DNA of 52,576 nucleotides from Candidatus Ozemobacteraceae bacterium (GCA_035373905.1 DAOSOK010000035.1:1-52576); one strand, 5' to 3'. Counted from the stretch's first letter, positions 8,141-17,102 are shown. Translations and numbers: made by a program. Notes: generated from the letters alone by a model not told the origin.

Positions 8141-8154
8141 TCCGGCGTCCGGCG

Positions 8155-8715
8155 ATCATATATCGGATCGTATGTGCGGCCGTGCTCATCGCTGCGCTCG
8201 CCTCGGCGGAAACGTGGCATGGCCCGTTTCCGACGGTCCCGCAGCCGCCCGTGCGGGCCGTCGCCGTGGCGGACAGCCTGGACCTCGGCGACGGCCGCTT
8301 CATCGTCCGCGAGTATCTCGACGTTCATAACGACGATTTCCGCCTGCCCCTCGTCGTGAGCAACGTGACGGCCGACACCTGGACCGGCCACCGACTCGAC
8401 GCGGCCGGCGAGAAATGGCTGGAGAACGACGAGCCGCTCGTGATTCCTCCCGGCCAGGCGCGCAGGTGCGCCGAACGCCAGCGCCAGGTTGCCGGCAGGC
8501 ACGTCCGCAACTGGCGGGTGCGCTGGATCCGGTTTCGGATCGAGACAGACCGCGGCGAATTCCTCTCGAACTTCGTCTCGTCCCCTCAGCGTCCGTCCTG
8601 CGCCGTCGAAGAAATCAGGCTGCAGCCGAGAATCGATTCCCTCTCCGCGCCGGCAAAAACACAGCCGCAGCCGTCTCCCCGAGAAAAGCCGGTCAGCGGA
8701 TTCGGTGGACGCTGA
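8155..8715 (+). CDS. Secreted protein of unknown function, start uncertain
   Basis: The open frame after the fprA hairpin has clear coding character: a signal peptide (hydrophobic VCAAVLIAALASA-E), then a conserved-looking beta-rich domain with LDLGDGRFIVREYLDVHNDDF and a basic RNWRVRWIRFRIETDRGEF segment. About 186 residues result if translation starts near 8155. No ATG, GTG or TTG exists at the right place: candidates are ATC 8155, ATA 8158, ATC 8167, or GTG 8182, which would cut most of the signal peptide. Either a non-standard AUC/AUA start is used or a base is wrong near 8150. The stop overlaps the convergent GNAT gene by 23 bases. I do not recognise the family. Confidence 0.5.
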   Translation: MIYRIVCAAVLIAALASAETWHGPFPTVPQPPVRAVAVADSLDLGDGRFIVREYLDVHNDDFRLPLVVSNVTADTWTGHRLDAAGEKWLENDEPLVIPPGQARRCAERQRQVAGRHVRNWRVRWIRFRIETDRGEFLSNFVSSPQRPSCAVEEIRLQPRIDSLSAPAKTQPQPSPREKPVSGFGGR

Positions 8716-9481
8716 ACTCTCGGTAGGGGGCCGAGACCTCGAAGCCCAGCTTGCGGTAGCAGGCGACGGCGGCGTGGTTGTCGGCCGCGACGTTCAGACC
8801 GACGTAATCGACCTTTCGCATGAGCGAAAGGCAGAGTTCGCGGGTGACGGCCGTGGCCAGACCCTGCTTGCGATGGGATGACGCGGTGGTGATGTTGCCG
8901 AGGGCCGCGACCTTGAGAACGGGCGAATAGACATGGATTCCCGCGATGCTCACGAGGCGTCCTTCCTCGCGGATACCGAAATACTCACGGGTTTCCAGCA
9001 TGCGCGGGTCGAACCAGTTGCCCGGATAGCTTTCGCGATACAACTGGAGGATTTCGGGGAGGTGCTCGGGGCCCAACCGCTCCGAGCGCGGAGGAGAGGT
9101 GTCCAGGAGCTTCGTCGGGTAGTTCAGGCTCATCTTCAGATGGTCTCCGTGAGGCTCGAGCTGGAACGCCCCGTCGAACGCGGCTTCGACGCCGGGTGAG
9201 ACGTGGGCGTAGAACCACCCGGGAAGCAGATCGGAGATGTCCCGGAGAAGCGTGACGAGCGGAGGAACGTCGCCGAGGGCAAGCAGGGTGGGCTGTGACT
9301 GGCCGAGATACAGCAGGCAGATGGCCGACAGAGGGGGCGCCTTCGCATCCGCGAACCAGATCGTGCGCGGCCAGAAAAAATCGTCCAGGTCGCCGAGCTC
9401 GTAGAGGTGCAGCTCCGTCTTCCGGCGCAGGAATCCTTCGATCACCGCTTTGTCGTGAAGACTGTAATAATTCGACGCCAT
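8693..9481 (-). CDS. GNAT-family N-acetyltransferase
   Basis: A 262-residue protein whose C-terminal half is a GNAT acetyltransferase domain, which transfers acetyl from acetyl-CoA to an amine. Motif A is SSHRKQGLATAVTREL near residues 200-215 (R/Q-x-x-G-x-A pyrophosphate loop). NVAADNHAAVACYRKLGFE follows as motif B. The N-terminal half (1-130) is the variable domain seen in longer GNATs that bind a large substrate. I chose ATG 9481 because AAGGAGGGG lies just upstream. Longer in-frame starts lack one and run into the PHP promoter region. Substrate unknown. Confidence 0.85.
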   Translation of the reverse strand: MASNYYSLHDKAVIEGFLRRKTELHLYELGDLDDFFWPRTIWFADAKAPPLSAICLLYLGQSQPTLLALGDVPPLVTLLRDISDLLPGWFYAHVSPGVEAAFDGAFQLEPHGDHLKMSLNYPTKLLDTSPPRSERLGPEHLPEILQLYRESYPGNWFDPRMLETREYFGIREEGRLVSIAGIHVYSPVLKVAALGNITTASSHRKQGLATAVTRELCLSLMRKVDYVGLNVAADNHAAVACYRKLGFEVSAPYREFSVHRIR

Positions 9482-9517
9482 ATCGCCCCTCCTTCGATGA
9501 ACCGTGAATCGCGTCAA

Positions 9518-9526
9518 TGGTATACT
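9518..9526 (+). promoter_or_regulatory. Extended -10 promoter of the PHP gene
   Basis: TGG then TATACT (9521-9526), an extended -10. Only eight bases separate it from the ATG at 9535 and no ribosome binding site is present, so the mRNA should be leaderless or nearly so. Confidence 0.55.
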
Positions 9527-9534
9527 GAAACCCG

Positions 9535-10371
9535 ATGATCGATCAGCATAACCATACCCGATTTTCATCGGACGGGACAGCCCACCCGGAAACCATGCTC
9601 GAAGCCGCGGGGGCGGTCGGTATCCGCTATCTCGCCATCACGGATCACGCCGATTTCGCTCCCTCCGACCCCTGTATCGATCCCGCCGCGTATCTGCCCG
9701 CTCTCGAGCGATATCGCGACAACCCATGGGGCATCCGCCTCGGCATCGGCGTCGAGCTCGGGATTCAGGTCTGCCATGCGCCGCAGGTGGCCGCGTTTCT
9801 CCGGGGCCGGAACTTCGACTTCGTGATCGCCTCGATGCACCGCGCCTGCGGGCTCGACATCGCCGACGGCTCGTTTCACCGCGGTCGAAGTGTCGAAACG
9901 GCCTGGAGCGATTTTCTCGACGATACGCTCGCGAGCATGAACGCGTGCCCCGATTTCGACACGCTCGGCCATTTCGACATCCTTTCCCGATACGACGCCA
10001 CGCGCGGCACGGCGCCGTCCGAAGCCCATGCGGAAAAACTCGATGCGGTGCTGGCCTGGCTGATCGCGCACGGCAAATGCCTCGAGCTCAACACCTCGGC
10101 GAGGCGATACGAGGTGGGCCACATGCACCCCTCGGAGAAGATTCTGAAACGGTACGTCGAACTTGGCGGAACGCGGGTGACGATCGGCTCGGACGCCCAT
10201 CGTCCAAACAGCGTCGGAACGGGCGTCTTCGAGATGCTCCGGCTCCTGCGAGACAGCGGAATCGAGACGCTTCCGTTTTTCCTGCAACGTCGGGCGACGA
10301 TGATTCCTATCGGGAAACTCATGGATGAAGCCGGTCGAGACGGCCGGCGCCGGGAAGGAGCGGACTCATGA
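9535..10371 (+). CDS. PHP-domain phosphoesterase, histidinol-phosphatase-like
   Basis: A 278-residue PHP-family metallo-phosphoesterase of the HisJ/HisK type. The trinuclear metal ligands are complete: H5 and H7 in QHNHT, D37 and H38 in ITDHAD, E74 in GVELG, H102 in ASMHRA, H146 and D148 in LGHFD, D220 and H222 in GSDAHR. Family members dephosphorylate histidinol phosphate or related small phosphates. No his genes are near, and it is coupled by an ATGA overlap to nagA, so a sugar-phosphate or other role is possible. It reads from a promoter so close that the mRNA should lack a leader. Confidence 0.85.
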   Translation: MIDQHNHTRFSSDGTAHPETMLEAAGAVGIRYLAITDHADFAPSDPCIDPAAYLPALERYRDNPWGIRLGIGVELGIQVCHAPQVAAFLRGRNFDFVIASMHRACGLDIADGSFHRGRSVETAWSDFLDDTLASMNACPDFDTLGHFDILSRYDATRGTAPSEAHAEKLDAVLAWLIAHGKCLELNTSARRYEVGHMHPSEKILKRYVELGGTRVTIGSDAHRPNSVGTGVFEMLRLLRDSGIETLPFFLQRRATMIPIGKLMDEAGRDGRRREGADS

Positions 10372-11462
10372 CATCGGGCGTGTGCAGCGGGCCCCATCCG
10401 CCGGACTTTCTCGCGGGCCGGTCGATCTTCGACCTGACCATGCCGACACCGCCCGAGGAGCCGAAGATCGATGGATACCGGTTCCCGGCCCTGATCGACC
10501 TGCATATCCACGGCGGGTTCGGCTGGGATTTCAGTTTCGGCGATCCCGACCGCATCGACGCTATGCTCGACGCGTTCATTCCCACGGGCCTGACCGGCGT
10601 CGTCGCGACGCTGATCACGTGTTCCGAGGAACAGCGGATGAAAGCGCTCGCCGACATCGCGACCGTCGCGGCCAGCCGGAAAAAGCCGCCTGCAATCCTG
10701 GGAATCTACCTCGAAGGCCCATTTCTCTCGCCCGCCCGCCGCGGCTCGCATCCGGAAAGCCTTTTGATGAAACCGGACATCGACGCCGTGCGTCGATGGC
10801 AGCGACAGGCATGCGGGCTGATCCGGCTCGTGACGATCGCCCCCGAACTGCCCGGCGCGGCCGAGCTGATCTCGGAGCTGCCCCGGCACGGCATTCGCGC
10901 GGCGCTCGGCCACACCGACGCCGACCACCGGACGGCGCTCTGGGCTCTCGAGGCGGGCGTCGACCACGTCACGCACCTGTTCAACGCGATGAAACCCTTC
11001 ACCCATCGCGATCCATCGCCCGTATCGGCGGTGTTCACCTATCGCGACGTCATGGCCGAGTTGATCGCAGACGGGATTCACGTGTCGCCCGATATCGTCG
11101 CCATGACCAGCAGTATTCTCGGCCCCGAACGCCTCGTCTTCGTCTCCGACGGCGTCTGCCCGCTCGGACTCCCGAACGGGGAATACGACGCCTACGGCAC
11201 GCGCCTGGAGATTCGGGACGGCCGCTGCACCTACGTCGGCGGCCATCTGTTCGGCGGCGGAAGGAGCCTCGTCGACTGCATTCCCGTCCTGTACGAGAAG
11301 GCGCACCTCCCGCTCGACGAGATCGCCGACGGCGTCGGAGCAAACCCCTGCCGCGTGCTTCGCACCGATCTGCCGTCCGGCGACGTCATCCTGGATCGGA
11401 ATCTCCGGTGGATGGCGACCCGTTTCAACGACGCCTGGTACTGGAACCCGGACGATTCATAG
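10368..11462 (+). CDS. nagA: N-acetylglucosamine-6-phosphate deacetylase
   Basis: A 364-residue amidohydrolase that removes acetate from GlcNAc-6-phosphate, used in amino-sugar breakdown and cell-wall recycling. Visible motifs: LIDLHIHGGFGWD (H46, H48), LEGPFLSPARRGSHP (E116, metal ligand), GHTDAD (H182), THLFNAM (H203), DGIHV (H238) and VSDG (D261, catalytic base). The HxH pair suggests a binuclear variant. It overlaps the PHP gene by four bases. No nagB, PTS or kinase gene is in view, so the substrate could come from peptidoglycan recycling. Confidence 0.9.
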   Translation: MTSGVCSGPHPPDFLAGRSIFDLTMPTPPEEPKIDGYRFPALIDLHIHGGFGWDFSFGDPDRIDAMLDAFIPTGLTGVVATLITCSEEQRMKALADIATVAASRKKPPAILGIYLEGPFLSPARRGSHPESLLMKPDIDAVRRWQRQACGLIRLVTIAPELPGAAELISELPRHGIRAALGHTDADHRTALWALEAGVDHVTHLFNAMKPFTHRDPSPVSAVFTYRDVMAELIADGIHVSPDIVAMTSSILGPERLVFVSDGVCPLGLPNGEYDAYGTRLEIRDGRCTYVGGHLFGGGRSLVDCIPVLYEKAHLPLDEIADGVGANPCRVLRTDLPSGDVILDRNLRWMATRFNDAWYWNPDDS

Positions 11463-11500
11463 GAATACCCCCCGGAAAAGATCGTTTGCATGAGGAAAAC

Positions 11501-12469
11501 ATGAGTGGAAGATATATATTCATAATGATATATCTATTGATCTCTTTTAGTTCGGCGATTCCCGCCGTCGCCGAGGTCGCCACCTTGGCCGAAGAAGTCG
11601 AGACGGCGGGCGGTTGCGCATCGGATACGCCGTGGTACCGGACCTGGAACGTCGCTTCTTTCACCGACGAATGGGGGACGCAGACGGCCTCGGCATCGAC
11701 GATGTCCCGGTGGGGCGAGCGGATCGCCTCGTGGGCGCTTCCCGTGAAGGACGGAATCGCCTCGGGAGCCGGCGGGATTCAGGACTGGGCGAGCCGTACC
11801 TGGACGGACCTCGGAGAAAGCGTTCGGAACGGGCGTTGTCGGGAGTGCGGCGCGCCGACCCTGCTGGGCCGTGACCGCTGCTTCCATTGCATGCAGAAGG
11901 AAAAATCCGATCAGTTCGTGAATTGGATCGACCGAAGCGGCCAGTCGGCCCGGGAGATGCTGAAGGGGTTGCGCGACCCGAAACTGACCGCGCCCGTCAT
12001 CGAGCGACTCGTTCAGGCGCGAGACTATTTCCGGAGCCGCCAGAAACGGGACCCGGCCATGGAGCGCGAAGGGCATCGCCAGATGATCGAGATGCTCGGC
12101 CGGATGCGGCTCGCGAACGACGGGCGCACGATCAACGAGATCGCGAGAGACGCCTTGAAGACGTATGCGCCGGCCCTCGAAGGGACGGATTACATCGAAG
12201 ACCCGGCCCGGGCCATCTCGTATTTTCTCATCCTCGACGCGAAAGGATTTCTCGAAAAGGTGAAATGCATCCGGCTGAAGGACGGCCGGATCCTCACCCC
12301 CATCGAAGCCTATCAGGAGTATACGCAGACCGACCCTGCGAAGGCGAAGGACATGCTTGAGATCATCGAGGACATCCGCCAGCTCTCGAGCCCCCTCGAA
12401 TCCGACGAGAACCGCATTCCCGCGGCTCTTGACGCTCTCGCCCGCCTTCTGCGCCTCACGACGCAATGA
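11501..12469 (+). CDS. Secreted protein with a four-cysteine zinc-ribbon-like motif
   Basis: A 322-residue protein with a signal peptide (1-24, unusually rich in ATA isoleucine codons). A probable zinc knuckle follows at residues 113-130: C113-x2-C116-x10-C127-x2-C130. The C-terminal 190 residues are alpha-helical and charged, without a family I recognise. The start at 11501 follows TGAGGAAAAC. It lies 38 bases after nagA and 23 bases before the next secreted gene, so the three may be one transcript. Zinc ribbons are uncommon outside the cytoplasm. If the hydrophobic N-terminus is a membrane anchor rather than a cleaved signal, the ribbon could face either side. Confidence 0.6.
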   Translation: MSGRYIFIMIYLLISFSSAIPAVAEVATLAEEVETAGGCASDTPWYRTWNVASFTDEWGTQTASASTMSRWGERIASWALPVKDGIASGAGGIQDWASRTWTDLGESVRNGRCRECGAPTLLGRDRCFHCMQKEKSDQFVNWIDRSGQSAREMLKGLRDPKLTAPVIERLVQARDYFRSRQKRDPAMEREGHRQMIEMLGRMRLANDGRTINEIARDALKTYAPALEGTDYIEDPARAISYFLILDAKGFLEKVKCIRLKDGRILTPIEAYQEYTQTDPAKAKDMLEIIEDIRQLSSPLESDENRIPAALDALARLLRLTTQ

Positions 12470-12492
12470 TCCGGAAGAGGAGGAGTGGATAA

Positions 12493-13017
12493 ATGAATAT
12501 CATTAGATATATTGCGGCGCTCGTTCTCGTTCTCTGCTCGCTGATCGCGCAGGCCCAGGAGCCTGCCGGGGACGGCATCGATCCGAAACGGCAGAAGACC
12601 CGGCGGGGATTGACGTGGGTGCTGAAAAAGAAGGACGGCGATCTGTCGTGCGTCGGCATCCACGATGCGTCCAACGCCTACAAGGGCGATACGCCCTGTA
12701 CTGCTTCTCTCCCCATTCTCGCCATCAAGCGCAAGAAGCTGCCCAAACCCGAGAAGCTGACGATCGAAAGCGAGTATTACCAATGGTCGGGCGGCGTGAT
12801 CGCCCTGACGAAGCCCGTTGAGGGAACGAGGCTGACGTCTCTCGAGGAAGCCATTCGGATCATCCAGGCCCAGCTCGGGCCGGGCTGGGAAATGGCCGAG
12901 TTCCACGACGGCTGGGGCTGGAACTTCTGGGCCTACGGCGACATTCCGCCCGATCAGCATTTCTGGGTCTTCATCAACGACAAACCCGCCAACCCCTGGA
13001 ACTCAGAGCCGGAATAA
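12493..13017 (+). CDS. Small secreted protein of unknown function
   Basis: A 174-residue protein with a signal peptide (residues 1-21, ending AQA-Q) whose first codons are AT-rich. The mature part has a basic stretch (PKRQKTRRGLTW), two cysteines (near 53 and 69) and an aromatic C-terminal half (EFHDGWGWNFWAYGD). A GAGGAGTGG sequence precedes the ATG. I do not recognise a family. Confidence 0.6.
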   Translation: MNIIRYIAALVLVLCSLIAQAQEPAGDGIDPKRQKTRRGLTWVLKKKDGDLSCVGIHDASNAYKGDTPCTASLPILAIKRKKLPKPEKLTIESEYYQWSGGVIALTKPVEGTRLTSLEEAIRIIQAQLGPGWEMAEFHDGWGWNFWAYGDIPPDQHFWVFINDKPANPWNSEPE

Positions 13018-13065
13018 CCTCTCTCCTCATCCCAGGCGCGTGTCGGGCGCATCGTGGTACGTCCG

Positions 13066-13091
13066 GGAGCCCCCCTGCGACTCGGGGCTCC
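13066..13091. terminator. Hairpin between convergent genes
   Basis: An exact 8-base stem (GGAGCCCC at 13066-13073, GGGGCTCC at 13084-13091) with a 10-base loop. It sits between the convergent ends of the small secreted gene and galT. No T-run, so a weak terminator at best. Confidence 0.4.
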
Positions 13092-14104
13092 TATGATGAG
13101 GCGATCGGGGGAGGGGAGGCTTCTCGAAGAAACCGGGCGCTGGTTTCCGGGATGCTCGGGTTCACATACATCCCCGTGCCGAGCTCGAAACCGGCGGCTT
13201 TGCCGACGCGCGGAATGATCGATATATACCAGTGAAAATAGGTGGCGCCGGCGTCCTTCACGGCGAGAGATCGGACGACGAAGTTGAACGACGGGTTGTT
13301 GAGCGACGTGTAGATCTTGCCGAGGATCGTCTGGAGGATCTGCGTGAGCGGCCGCAGATGGGCGTCTTCGAGGGTCGCGAAACAGGCCGCGTGCGCTTTC
13401 GGAAAGATCCAGATGTGAAAGGGGGAGAGGGCTGCGAAGGGAATGAAGGCGGTGAATACGTCATTTTCCTCGACCATGCGCGAGCCGGCGCGCTGCTCCT
13501 CGGCGATCATGCGGCAGACCAGACAGTCGCCGTTCGCCATCTGGTAATGCAGGGCCGCGTCGGCCCGCTCGTGGACCTGGCCGGGAACGATCGGCAGACC
13601 GACCACCTGCGAGTGCGGGTGCTGGAGCGACGCGCCGGATTCGTCGCCGTGGTTCTTGAACAGGATCACGTGGCGGATCCTCGGGTCGGCGTAAAAGGCC
13701 CGGAAGCGTTCCCGATACGTCCAGATCAGCTTTTCCGCGTGCTCGGGCGGGAACAGGGCCAAGGGCCGGTTGTGCAGCGGCGTCTCGATGATCACCTCGT
13801 GAAGGCCGACGCCGCTCACGGTCTCTCCCAGCGGCTCGTTGCGCGGGGCGACCTCTCCGACCGGCGACAGCACGGAAAACTTGTTCGGCACCGACCGAAC
13901 CAGCCAGTTCCCGTCGTCGGAACACAGCCTGAACCGCTCTTCCGTCGTCAGGTGCTCGTTGCCCCGGCAGAACGGGCACGACTCCTGATAGGCCGGGATC
14001 TCCGCCTGCTGTTTCGGCTTCGCCAGATCGCCCGGCCGCTTCGCCCGCTCGGGGGCGATCACCGCCCACTCCCCCGTCAACAGATTATGCCGAATCTCCG
14101 ACAT
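13091..14104 (-). CDS. galT: Galactose-1-phosphate uridylyltransferase
   Basis: A 337-residue HIT-superfamily enzyme of the Leloir pathway that exchanges UMP between UDP-glucose and galactose-1-phosphate. The active site is QHPHSQ (H162-P-H164-S-Q166, where H164 is the uridylylated His). A zinc site begins with C43-P-F-C46. FNFVVRS and YFHWYISIIPR are typical of the C-terminal half. The ATG at 14104 has GAGGAGC upstream. It is transcribed alone from a promoter at 14211-14239 with a leader of about 100 bases. Some members of this clade act on other nucleotides, so substrate range could be broader than galactose. No galK or galE is in view. Confidence 0.9.
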   Translation of the reverse strand: MSEIRHNLLTGEWAVIAPERAKRPGDLAKPKQQAEIPAYQESCPFCRGNEHLTTEERFRLCSDDGNWLVRSVPNKFSVLSPVGEVAPRNEPLGETVSGVGLHEVIIETPLHNRPLALFPPEHAEKLIWTYRERFRAFYADPRIRHVILFKNHGDESGASLQHPHSQVVGLPIVPGQVHERADAALHYQMANGDCLVCRMIAEEQRAGSRMVEENDVFTAFIPFAALSPFHIWIFPKAHAACFATLEDAHLRPLTQILQTILGKIYTSLNNPSFNFVVRSLAVKDAGATYFHWYISIIPRVGKAAGFELGTGMYVNPSIPETSARFLREASPPPIASS

Positions 14105-14172
14105 GCGCCTGCTCCTCTCAAACGTGCATACGCTCTTTTTTCAAGCTCATTTCTCCGTGTTGCGATGGAGGG

Positions 14173-14189
14173 GCGGGGTTCAAACCCGC
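14173..14189. repeat. Intergenic palindrome, copy 2 (degenerate)
   Basis: GCGGGGTT and AACCCGC arms around a short loop, with one extra G, resembling the palindrome at 3013. It lies inside the galT leader. The 364-base gap 14105-14468 otherwise holds only the two divergent promoters listed here. Confidence 0.4.
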
Positions 14190-14210
14190 ACCTGTGCCCT
14201 ATTTTACATA

Positions 14211-14239
14211 ACTATACTACCACGGGCAGGGTGGGGCAA
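14211..14239 (-). promoter_or_regulatory. Promoter of galT
   Basis: On the minus strand TTGCCC (14239-14234), a 17-base spacer and TATAGT (14216-14211). Confidence 0.55.
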
Positions 14240-14274
14240 ATGCAGAACCTCTGTTTTGCCGGGCACTTGGAGTT

Positions 14275-14304
14275 TTGGCATGCGGAAGGGATTTCGGGTA
14301 TACT
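14275..14304 (+). promoter_or_regulatory. Promoter of the ankyrin gene
   Basis: TTGGCA (14275-14280), an 18-base spacer and TATACT (14299-14304). The leader to the ATG at 14469 is about 155 bases and ends in GGGAGGATCGT. Confidence 0.6.
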
Positions 14305-14468
14305 GGGGTCAGAGATAAGCCGTCGTTGCGGGCGGTTATTGTGTGAGAAGGGTTTTTCAGACGGGTTTCACCCACCGGCCGGCGCTGAAATCGTTCATGC
14401 GTCCATGCGCCGTTGGCTGGGGCGTCGGGATGTTCGCCTGAAAATCCGCATCTGGTCGGGAGGATCGT

Positions 14469-16646
14469 ATGTGGGAAAAATTGACGCAGGCCATCGAACA
14501 CGGGGATGTCGAGGCTGTCCGGATGTATCTTACGCAGGATCCGGAGTGCGCCAAAAAGCGCAATTATCACGATGAGAGCCTGCTTCATTTTGCCGCGAAC
14601 GTCGGCTCGTTCGAGATCGCTGTCGAACTGCTTCGGCGAGGAGCCAGAGCCGATGTTCCCGACGAGTTCGGCTGGACGCCCCTGCACCAGGCCTGCGCGC
14701 GCGGGGACGTCGATATCGTGAAGCTGTTCATCGATTCCGGCGCCAATATCGAGGGAATTTCCAAGAAGCATGAAACGCCCCTGCACCTGGCGGCGCACGA
14801 CGGCAAAGAGGACGTCGTCAAACTCCTGCTGGAAGCCGGAGCGAACCGGGAAGCTCGAAACGAACATGGCGAAACCCCCCTCCACATGGCGGCCGCCGAC
14901 GGCCACACGGCGATCATGCGGCTGCTCATCGAGGCGAAAGCCGATGTGAATGCGAAAACCCTTGCCGGAGAAACCCCGCTGCACCTGGCCGCCCGGGAAG
15001 GCGATATCGAAGTTGCCGACCTGTGCCTGGCCCATGGAGCCAACCCGGAAATCGAAGACAATCAGGGCAACAATTTCCTCGAAATCGCGGTTCGGGCGGG
15101 AAAACGTGATTTTCTCGAGCATTTTTCGGGGCTCGAACTCCACGGCCCCGAATCCCGGGACCCATCACCCCAGGCCGGGAAAGACGTTCGGCGGACGACG
15201 GCCATGCCGGCGGTCGATCTCCGGGATGCACGACGGTGCCAGGGAGGCCGTTCGCAGCCTGTCAAGCCCGAGGCCTACAAAAAGCCCGAGGCGAACCTGG
15301 AAGACCATGTCTGGACGAAGCTGGTCCAGGCGATCGAGCGCAACGATCTCGAGGCCGTGCAGCTGCTGCTGTCCCAGGAGCCCGACTCGGCCCTGAGACA
15401 CAATTATCATCACGAGACCCTTCTGCATTTTGCGGCCGGCATCGGCTCGCTCGGGATCGTAAACGCGTTCCTCGAACATGGCGCGAAAGCCGATGCGCCC
15501 GACGATTACGGCTGGACGCCCTTGCACGAGGCCTGTGCCCAAGGCCATGCCGAGATCGTGGCGCGCTTCATCGCGACGCATGCCAATCTCGAAGCGGTTT
15601 CCAAAAAGCATGAGACGGCATTGCATCTGGCGGCCAGACATGAGGTGGAACCCGTCGTGAAGCTTCTCCTGGAAGCCGGTGCGAATCTCGAGGCGCGGAA
15701 CGACCGCGGCGAAACCCCTCTCCATGCGGCGACCGCGATCGGGAACAGGTCGATCATGCAGCTGCTCCTCGAAGCGGGCGCCGACGTGAACGCGAGAAAC
15801 CTCGCCGGAGAGACCCCGTTGCACCTCGCCGCCCAGGACGGCGACGTCGATGTGGCAGACCTGTGTCTGAGCTTCGGCGCGAACCCGAAAGAAGAGGACA
15901 AACAGGGAAAAAACTTCATTCAGGTCGCGATCCGGGCCGGAAAACGGCCGTTTCTCGAGCATTTCGCGAACCTCGATCTGAAGGGCTATGAACCCCAGCC
16001 GGGGACAGCTGCGCCGACGGCCGAAGCAGCTGACGGGCAGCAGCACAGGATCGCCAGATCCCGGAACATCAGGCCCAGCATCATCATGAAGGTCCAGGAC
16101 GTCGTCGCCGGTATGATGGATCCGAAACGGGGAATGCTGAACGTGTTTTTTCTCGGTTCGGAAAAGCCGGACAGCTGGTTTCTGCTCGAACTGCTCGACA
16201 CGCTGCTCTGGTTCTTCGTTTTTCCCCTCCTGATCTTCGTCATCTGGATGGGCTTCCATCAGAAGATCATCCCCGGTTTGGTGACGTTCTCCGGCGCAGG
16301 CCAGGCCGAATCACTGATGCTCCTGCTTCAGACGGCTCTGAACACCCTGATCGTGCTCGTCGCAACGTCGCTTCTCGTCGAGACGGGCAAGGACTCGGTG
16401 CCCCTGCCGCATTACCTGCATTACCTGCGAGAGAACGTGCGCATCCGGGTCATCCAGTTTGCCGTGATCGATGCGTTCATCATCAGCCGGATAACGGTGA
16501 ACGATCTCTTCTGGCAGGCGTTTTTCCCGTTCTGGGCCGGTTTCATGGCCCTCTACGGCGTTTCCTTCCTGGCCTGGTGGGCGGAGACGGGCGGAACGGC
16601 GCCCGCTCAGAAGCCTCGCCACAACGGACTGCACAAGTCCGCCTGA
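14469..16646 (+). CDS. Ankyrin-repeat membrane protein built from a duplicated module
   Basis: A 725-residue protein. Residues 1-225 and about 280-505 are two copies of the same module, each with roughly six ankyrin repeats (ETPLHLAA-type helices and VVKLLLEAGAN turns). They align without gaps over about 224 residues, offset by 280. The C-terminal 155 residues hold four predicted membrane helices (570-600, 615-635, 655-675, 685-705), rich in aromatic residues. The ankyrin part should face the cytoplasm and bind partner proteins (inference). The membrane part resembles no transporter I know, and is closer to PsiE-like small membrane domains. Strong ribosome binding site. Confidence 0.8.
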   Translation: MWEKLTQAIEHGDVEAVRMYLTQDPECAKKRNYHDESLLHFAANVGSFEIAVELLRRGARADVPDEFGWTPLHQACARGDVDIVKLFIDSGANIEGISKKHETPLHLAAHDGKEDVVKLLLEAGANREARNEHGETPLHMAAADGHTAIMRLLIEAKADVNAKTLAGETPLHLAAREGDIEVADLCLAHGANPEIEDNQGNNFLEIAVRAGKRDFLEHFSGLELHGPESRDPSPQAGKDVRRTTAMPAVDLRDARRCQGGRSQPVKPEAYKKPEANLEDHVWTKLVQAIERNDLEAVQLLLSQEPDSALRHNYHHETLLHFAAGIGSLGIVNAFLEHGAKADAPDDYGWTPLHEACAQGHAEIVARFIATHANLEAVSKKHETALHLAARHEVEPVVKLLLEAGANLEARNDRGETPLHAATAIGNRSIMQLLLEAGADVNARNLAGETPLHLAAQDGDVDVADLCLSFGANPKEEDKQGKNFIQVAIRAGKRPFLEHFANLDLKGYEPQPGTAAPTAEAADGQQHRIARSRNIRPSIIMKVQDVVAGMMDPKRGMLNVFFLGSEKPDSWFLLELLDTLLWFFVFPLLIFVIWMGFHQKIIPGLVTFSGAGQAESLMLLLQTALNTLIVLVATSLLVETGKDSVPLPHYLHYLRENVRIRVIQFAVIDAFIISRITVNDLFWQAFFPFWAGFMALYGVSFLAWWAETGGTAPAQKPRHNGLHKSA

Positions 16647-16680
16647 CGCGAAAACCGATACTGCTTCGGCGTTGCTCCGC

Positions 16681-17088
16681 CTATCTCGTGACGGACAGAT
16701 GGGAGAGCCCGATCTCGAGCAGGACGGCGTTGATGACCGCCAAATCGTCGTCGAAGCCGAACGGGTCGTCGAGATCGTTCGCCGCGTCCTCGTTCTCGAC
16801 GAAATACCGTATCGCGCCGACGAGGAGCGCGCGCTGCGTCTCCGAAAGCGAACCGTACGCGTTGAGGGCCGTGTCGAGGGCCTCCGTCATCCGCCTGATC
16901 AGCGGAAGGTTCAGCGGGGCCGGGCCCAGGTGACGTTCGGCGCTTTGCAGGTGCAGTCGCATCGCCTCGCGAAGTTCCTCCAGATGTTCCTCGGGAACGG
17001 GCTGTGCCAGCTTTGCAAGCAGCTCCCGGCATTTTTTCGGCACCATTGCCGGGATCGCCGCTGAAATGGGATTGTCGTTCGGGGTCAT
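16681..17088 (-). CDS. Small helical protein, DUF1232-like C-terminus
   Basis: A 135-residue protein with a helical N-terminal half. Its C-terminal segment AIRYFVENEDAANDLDDPFGFDDD resembles the YFxxPxDxIPDxxGxxDD pattern of DUF1232 (YkvA-like) proteins, though DUF1232 members usually have a membrane helix, which is weak here. GAGGAGAG precedes the ATG. It lies 14 bases downstream of mfd and is probably co-transcribed with it. Function unknown. Confidence 0.5.
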   Translation of the reverse strand: MTPNDNPISAAIPAMVPKKCRELLAKLAQPVPEEHLEELREAMRLHLQSAERHLGPAPLNLPLIRRMTEALDTALNAYGSLSETQRALLVGAIRYFVENEDAANDLDDPFGFDDDLAVINAVLLEIGLSHLSVTR

Positions 17089-17102
17089 GATCGCTCTCCT
17101 CG

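Noticed and set aside
10325..12469. 714-residue protein covering nagA and the next gene
   Set aside because: The first 390 residues are an Arg-rich shadow of nagA. The real gene begins at ATG 11501 with a signal peptide.
14165..14195. tRNA T-arm (GGTTCAAACC)
   Set aside because: No acceptor stem, anticodon arm or CCA end is found around it. It is a copy of the intergenic palindrome.
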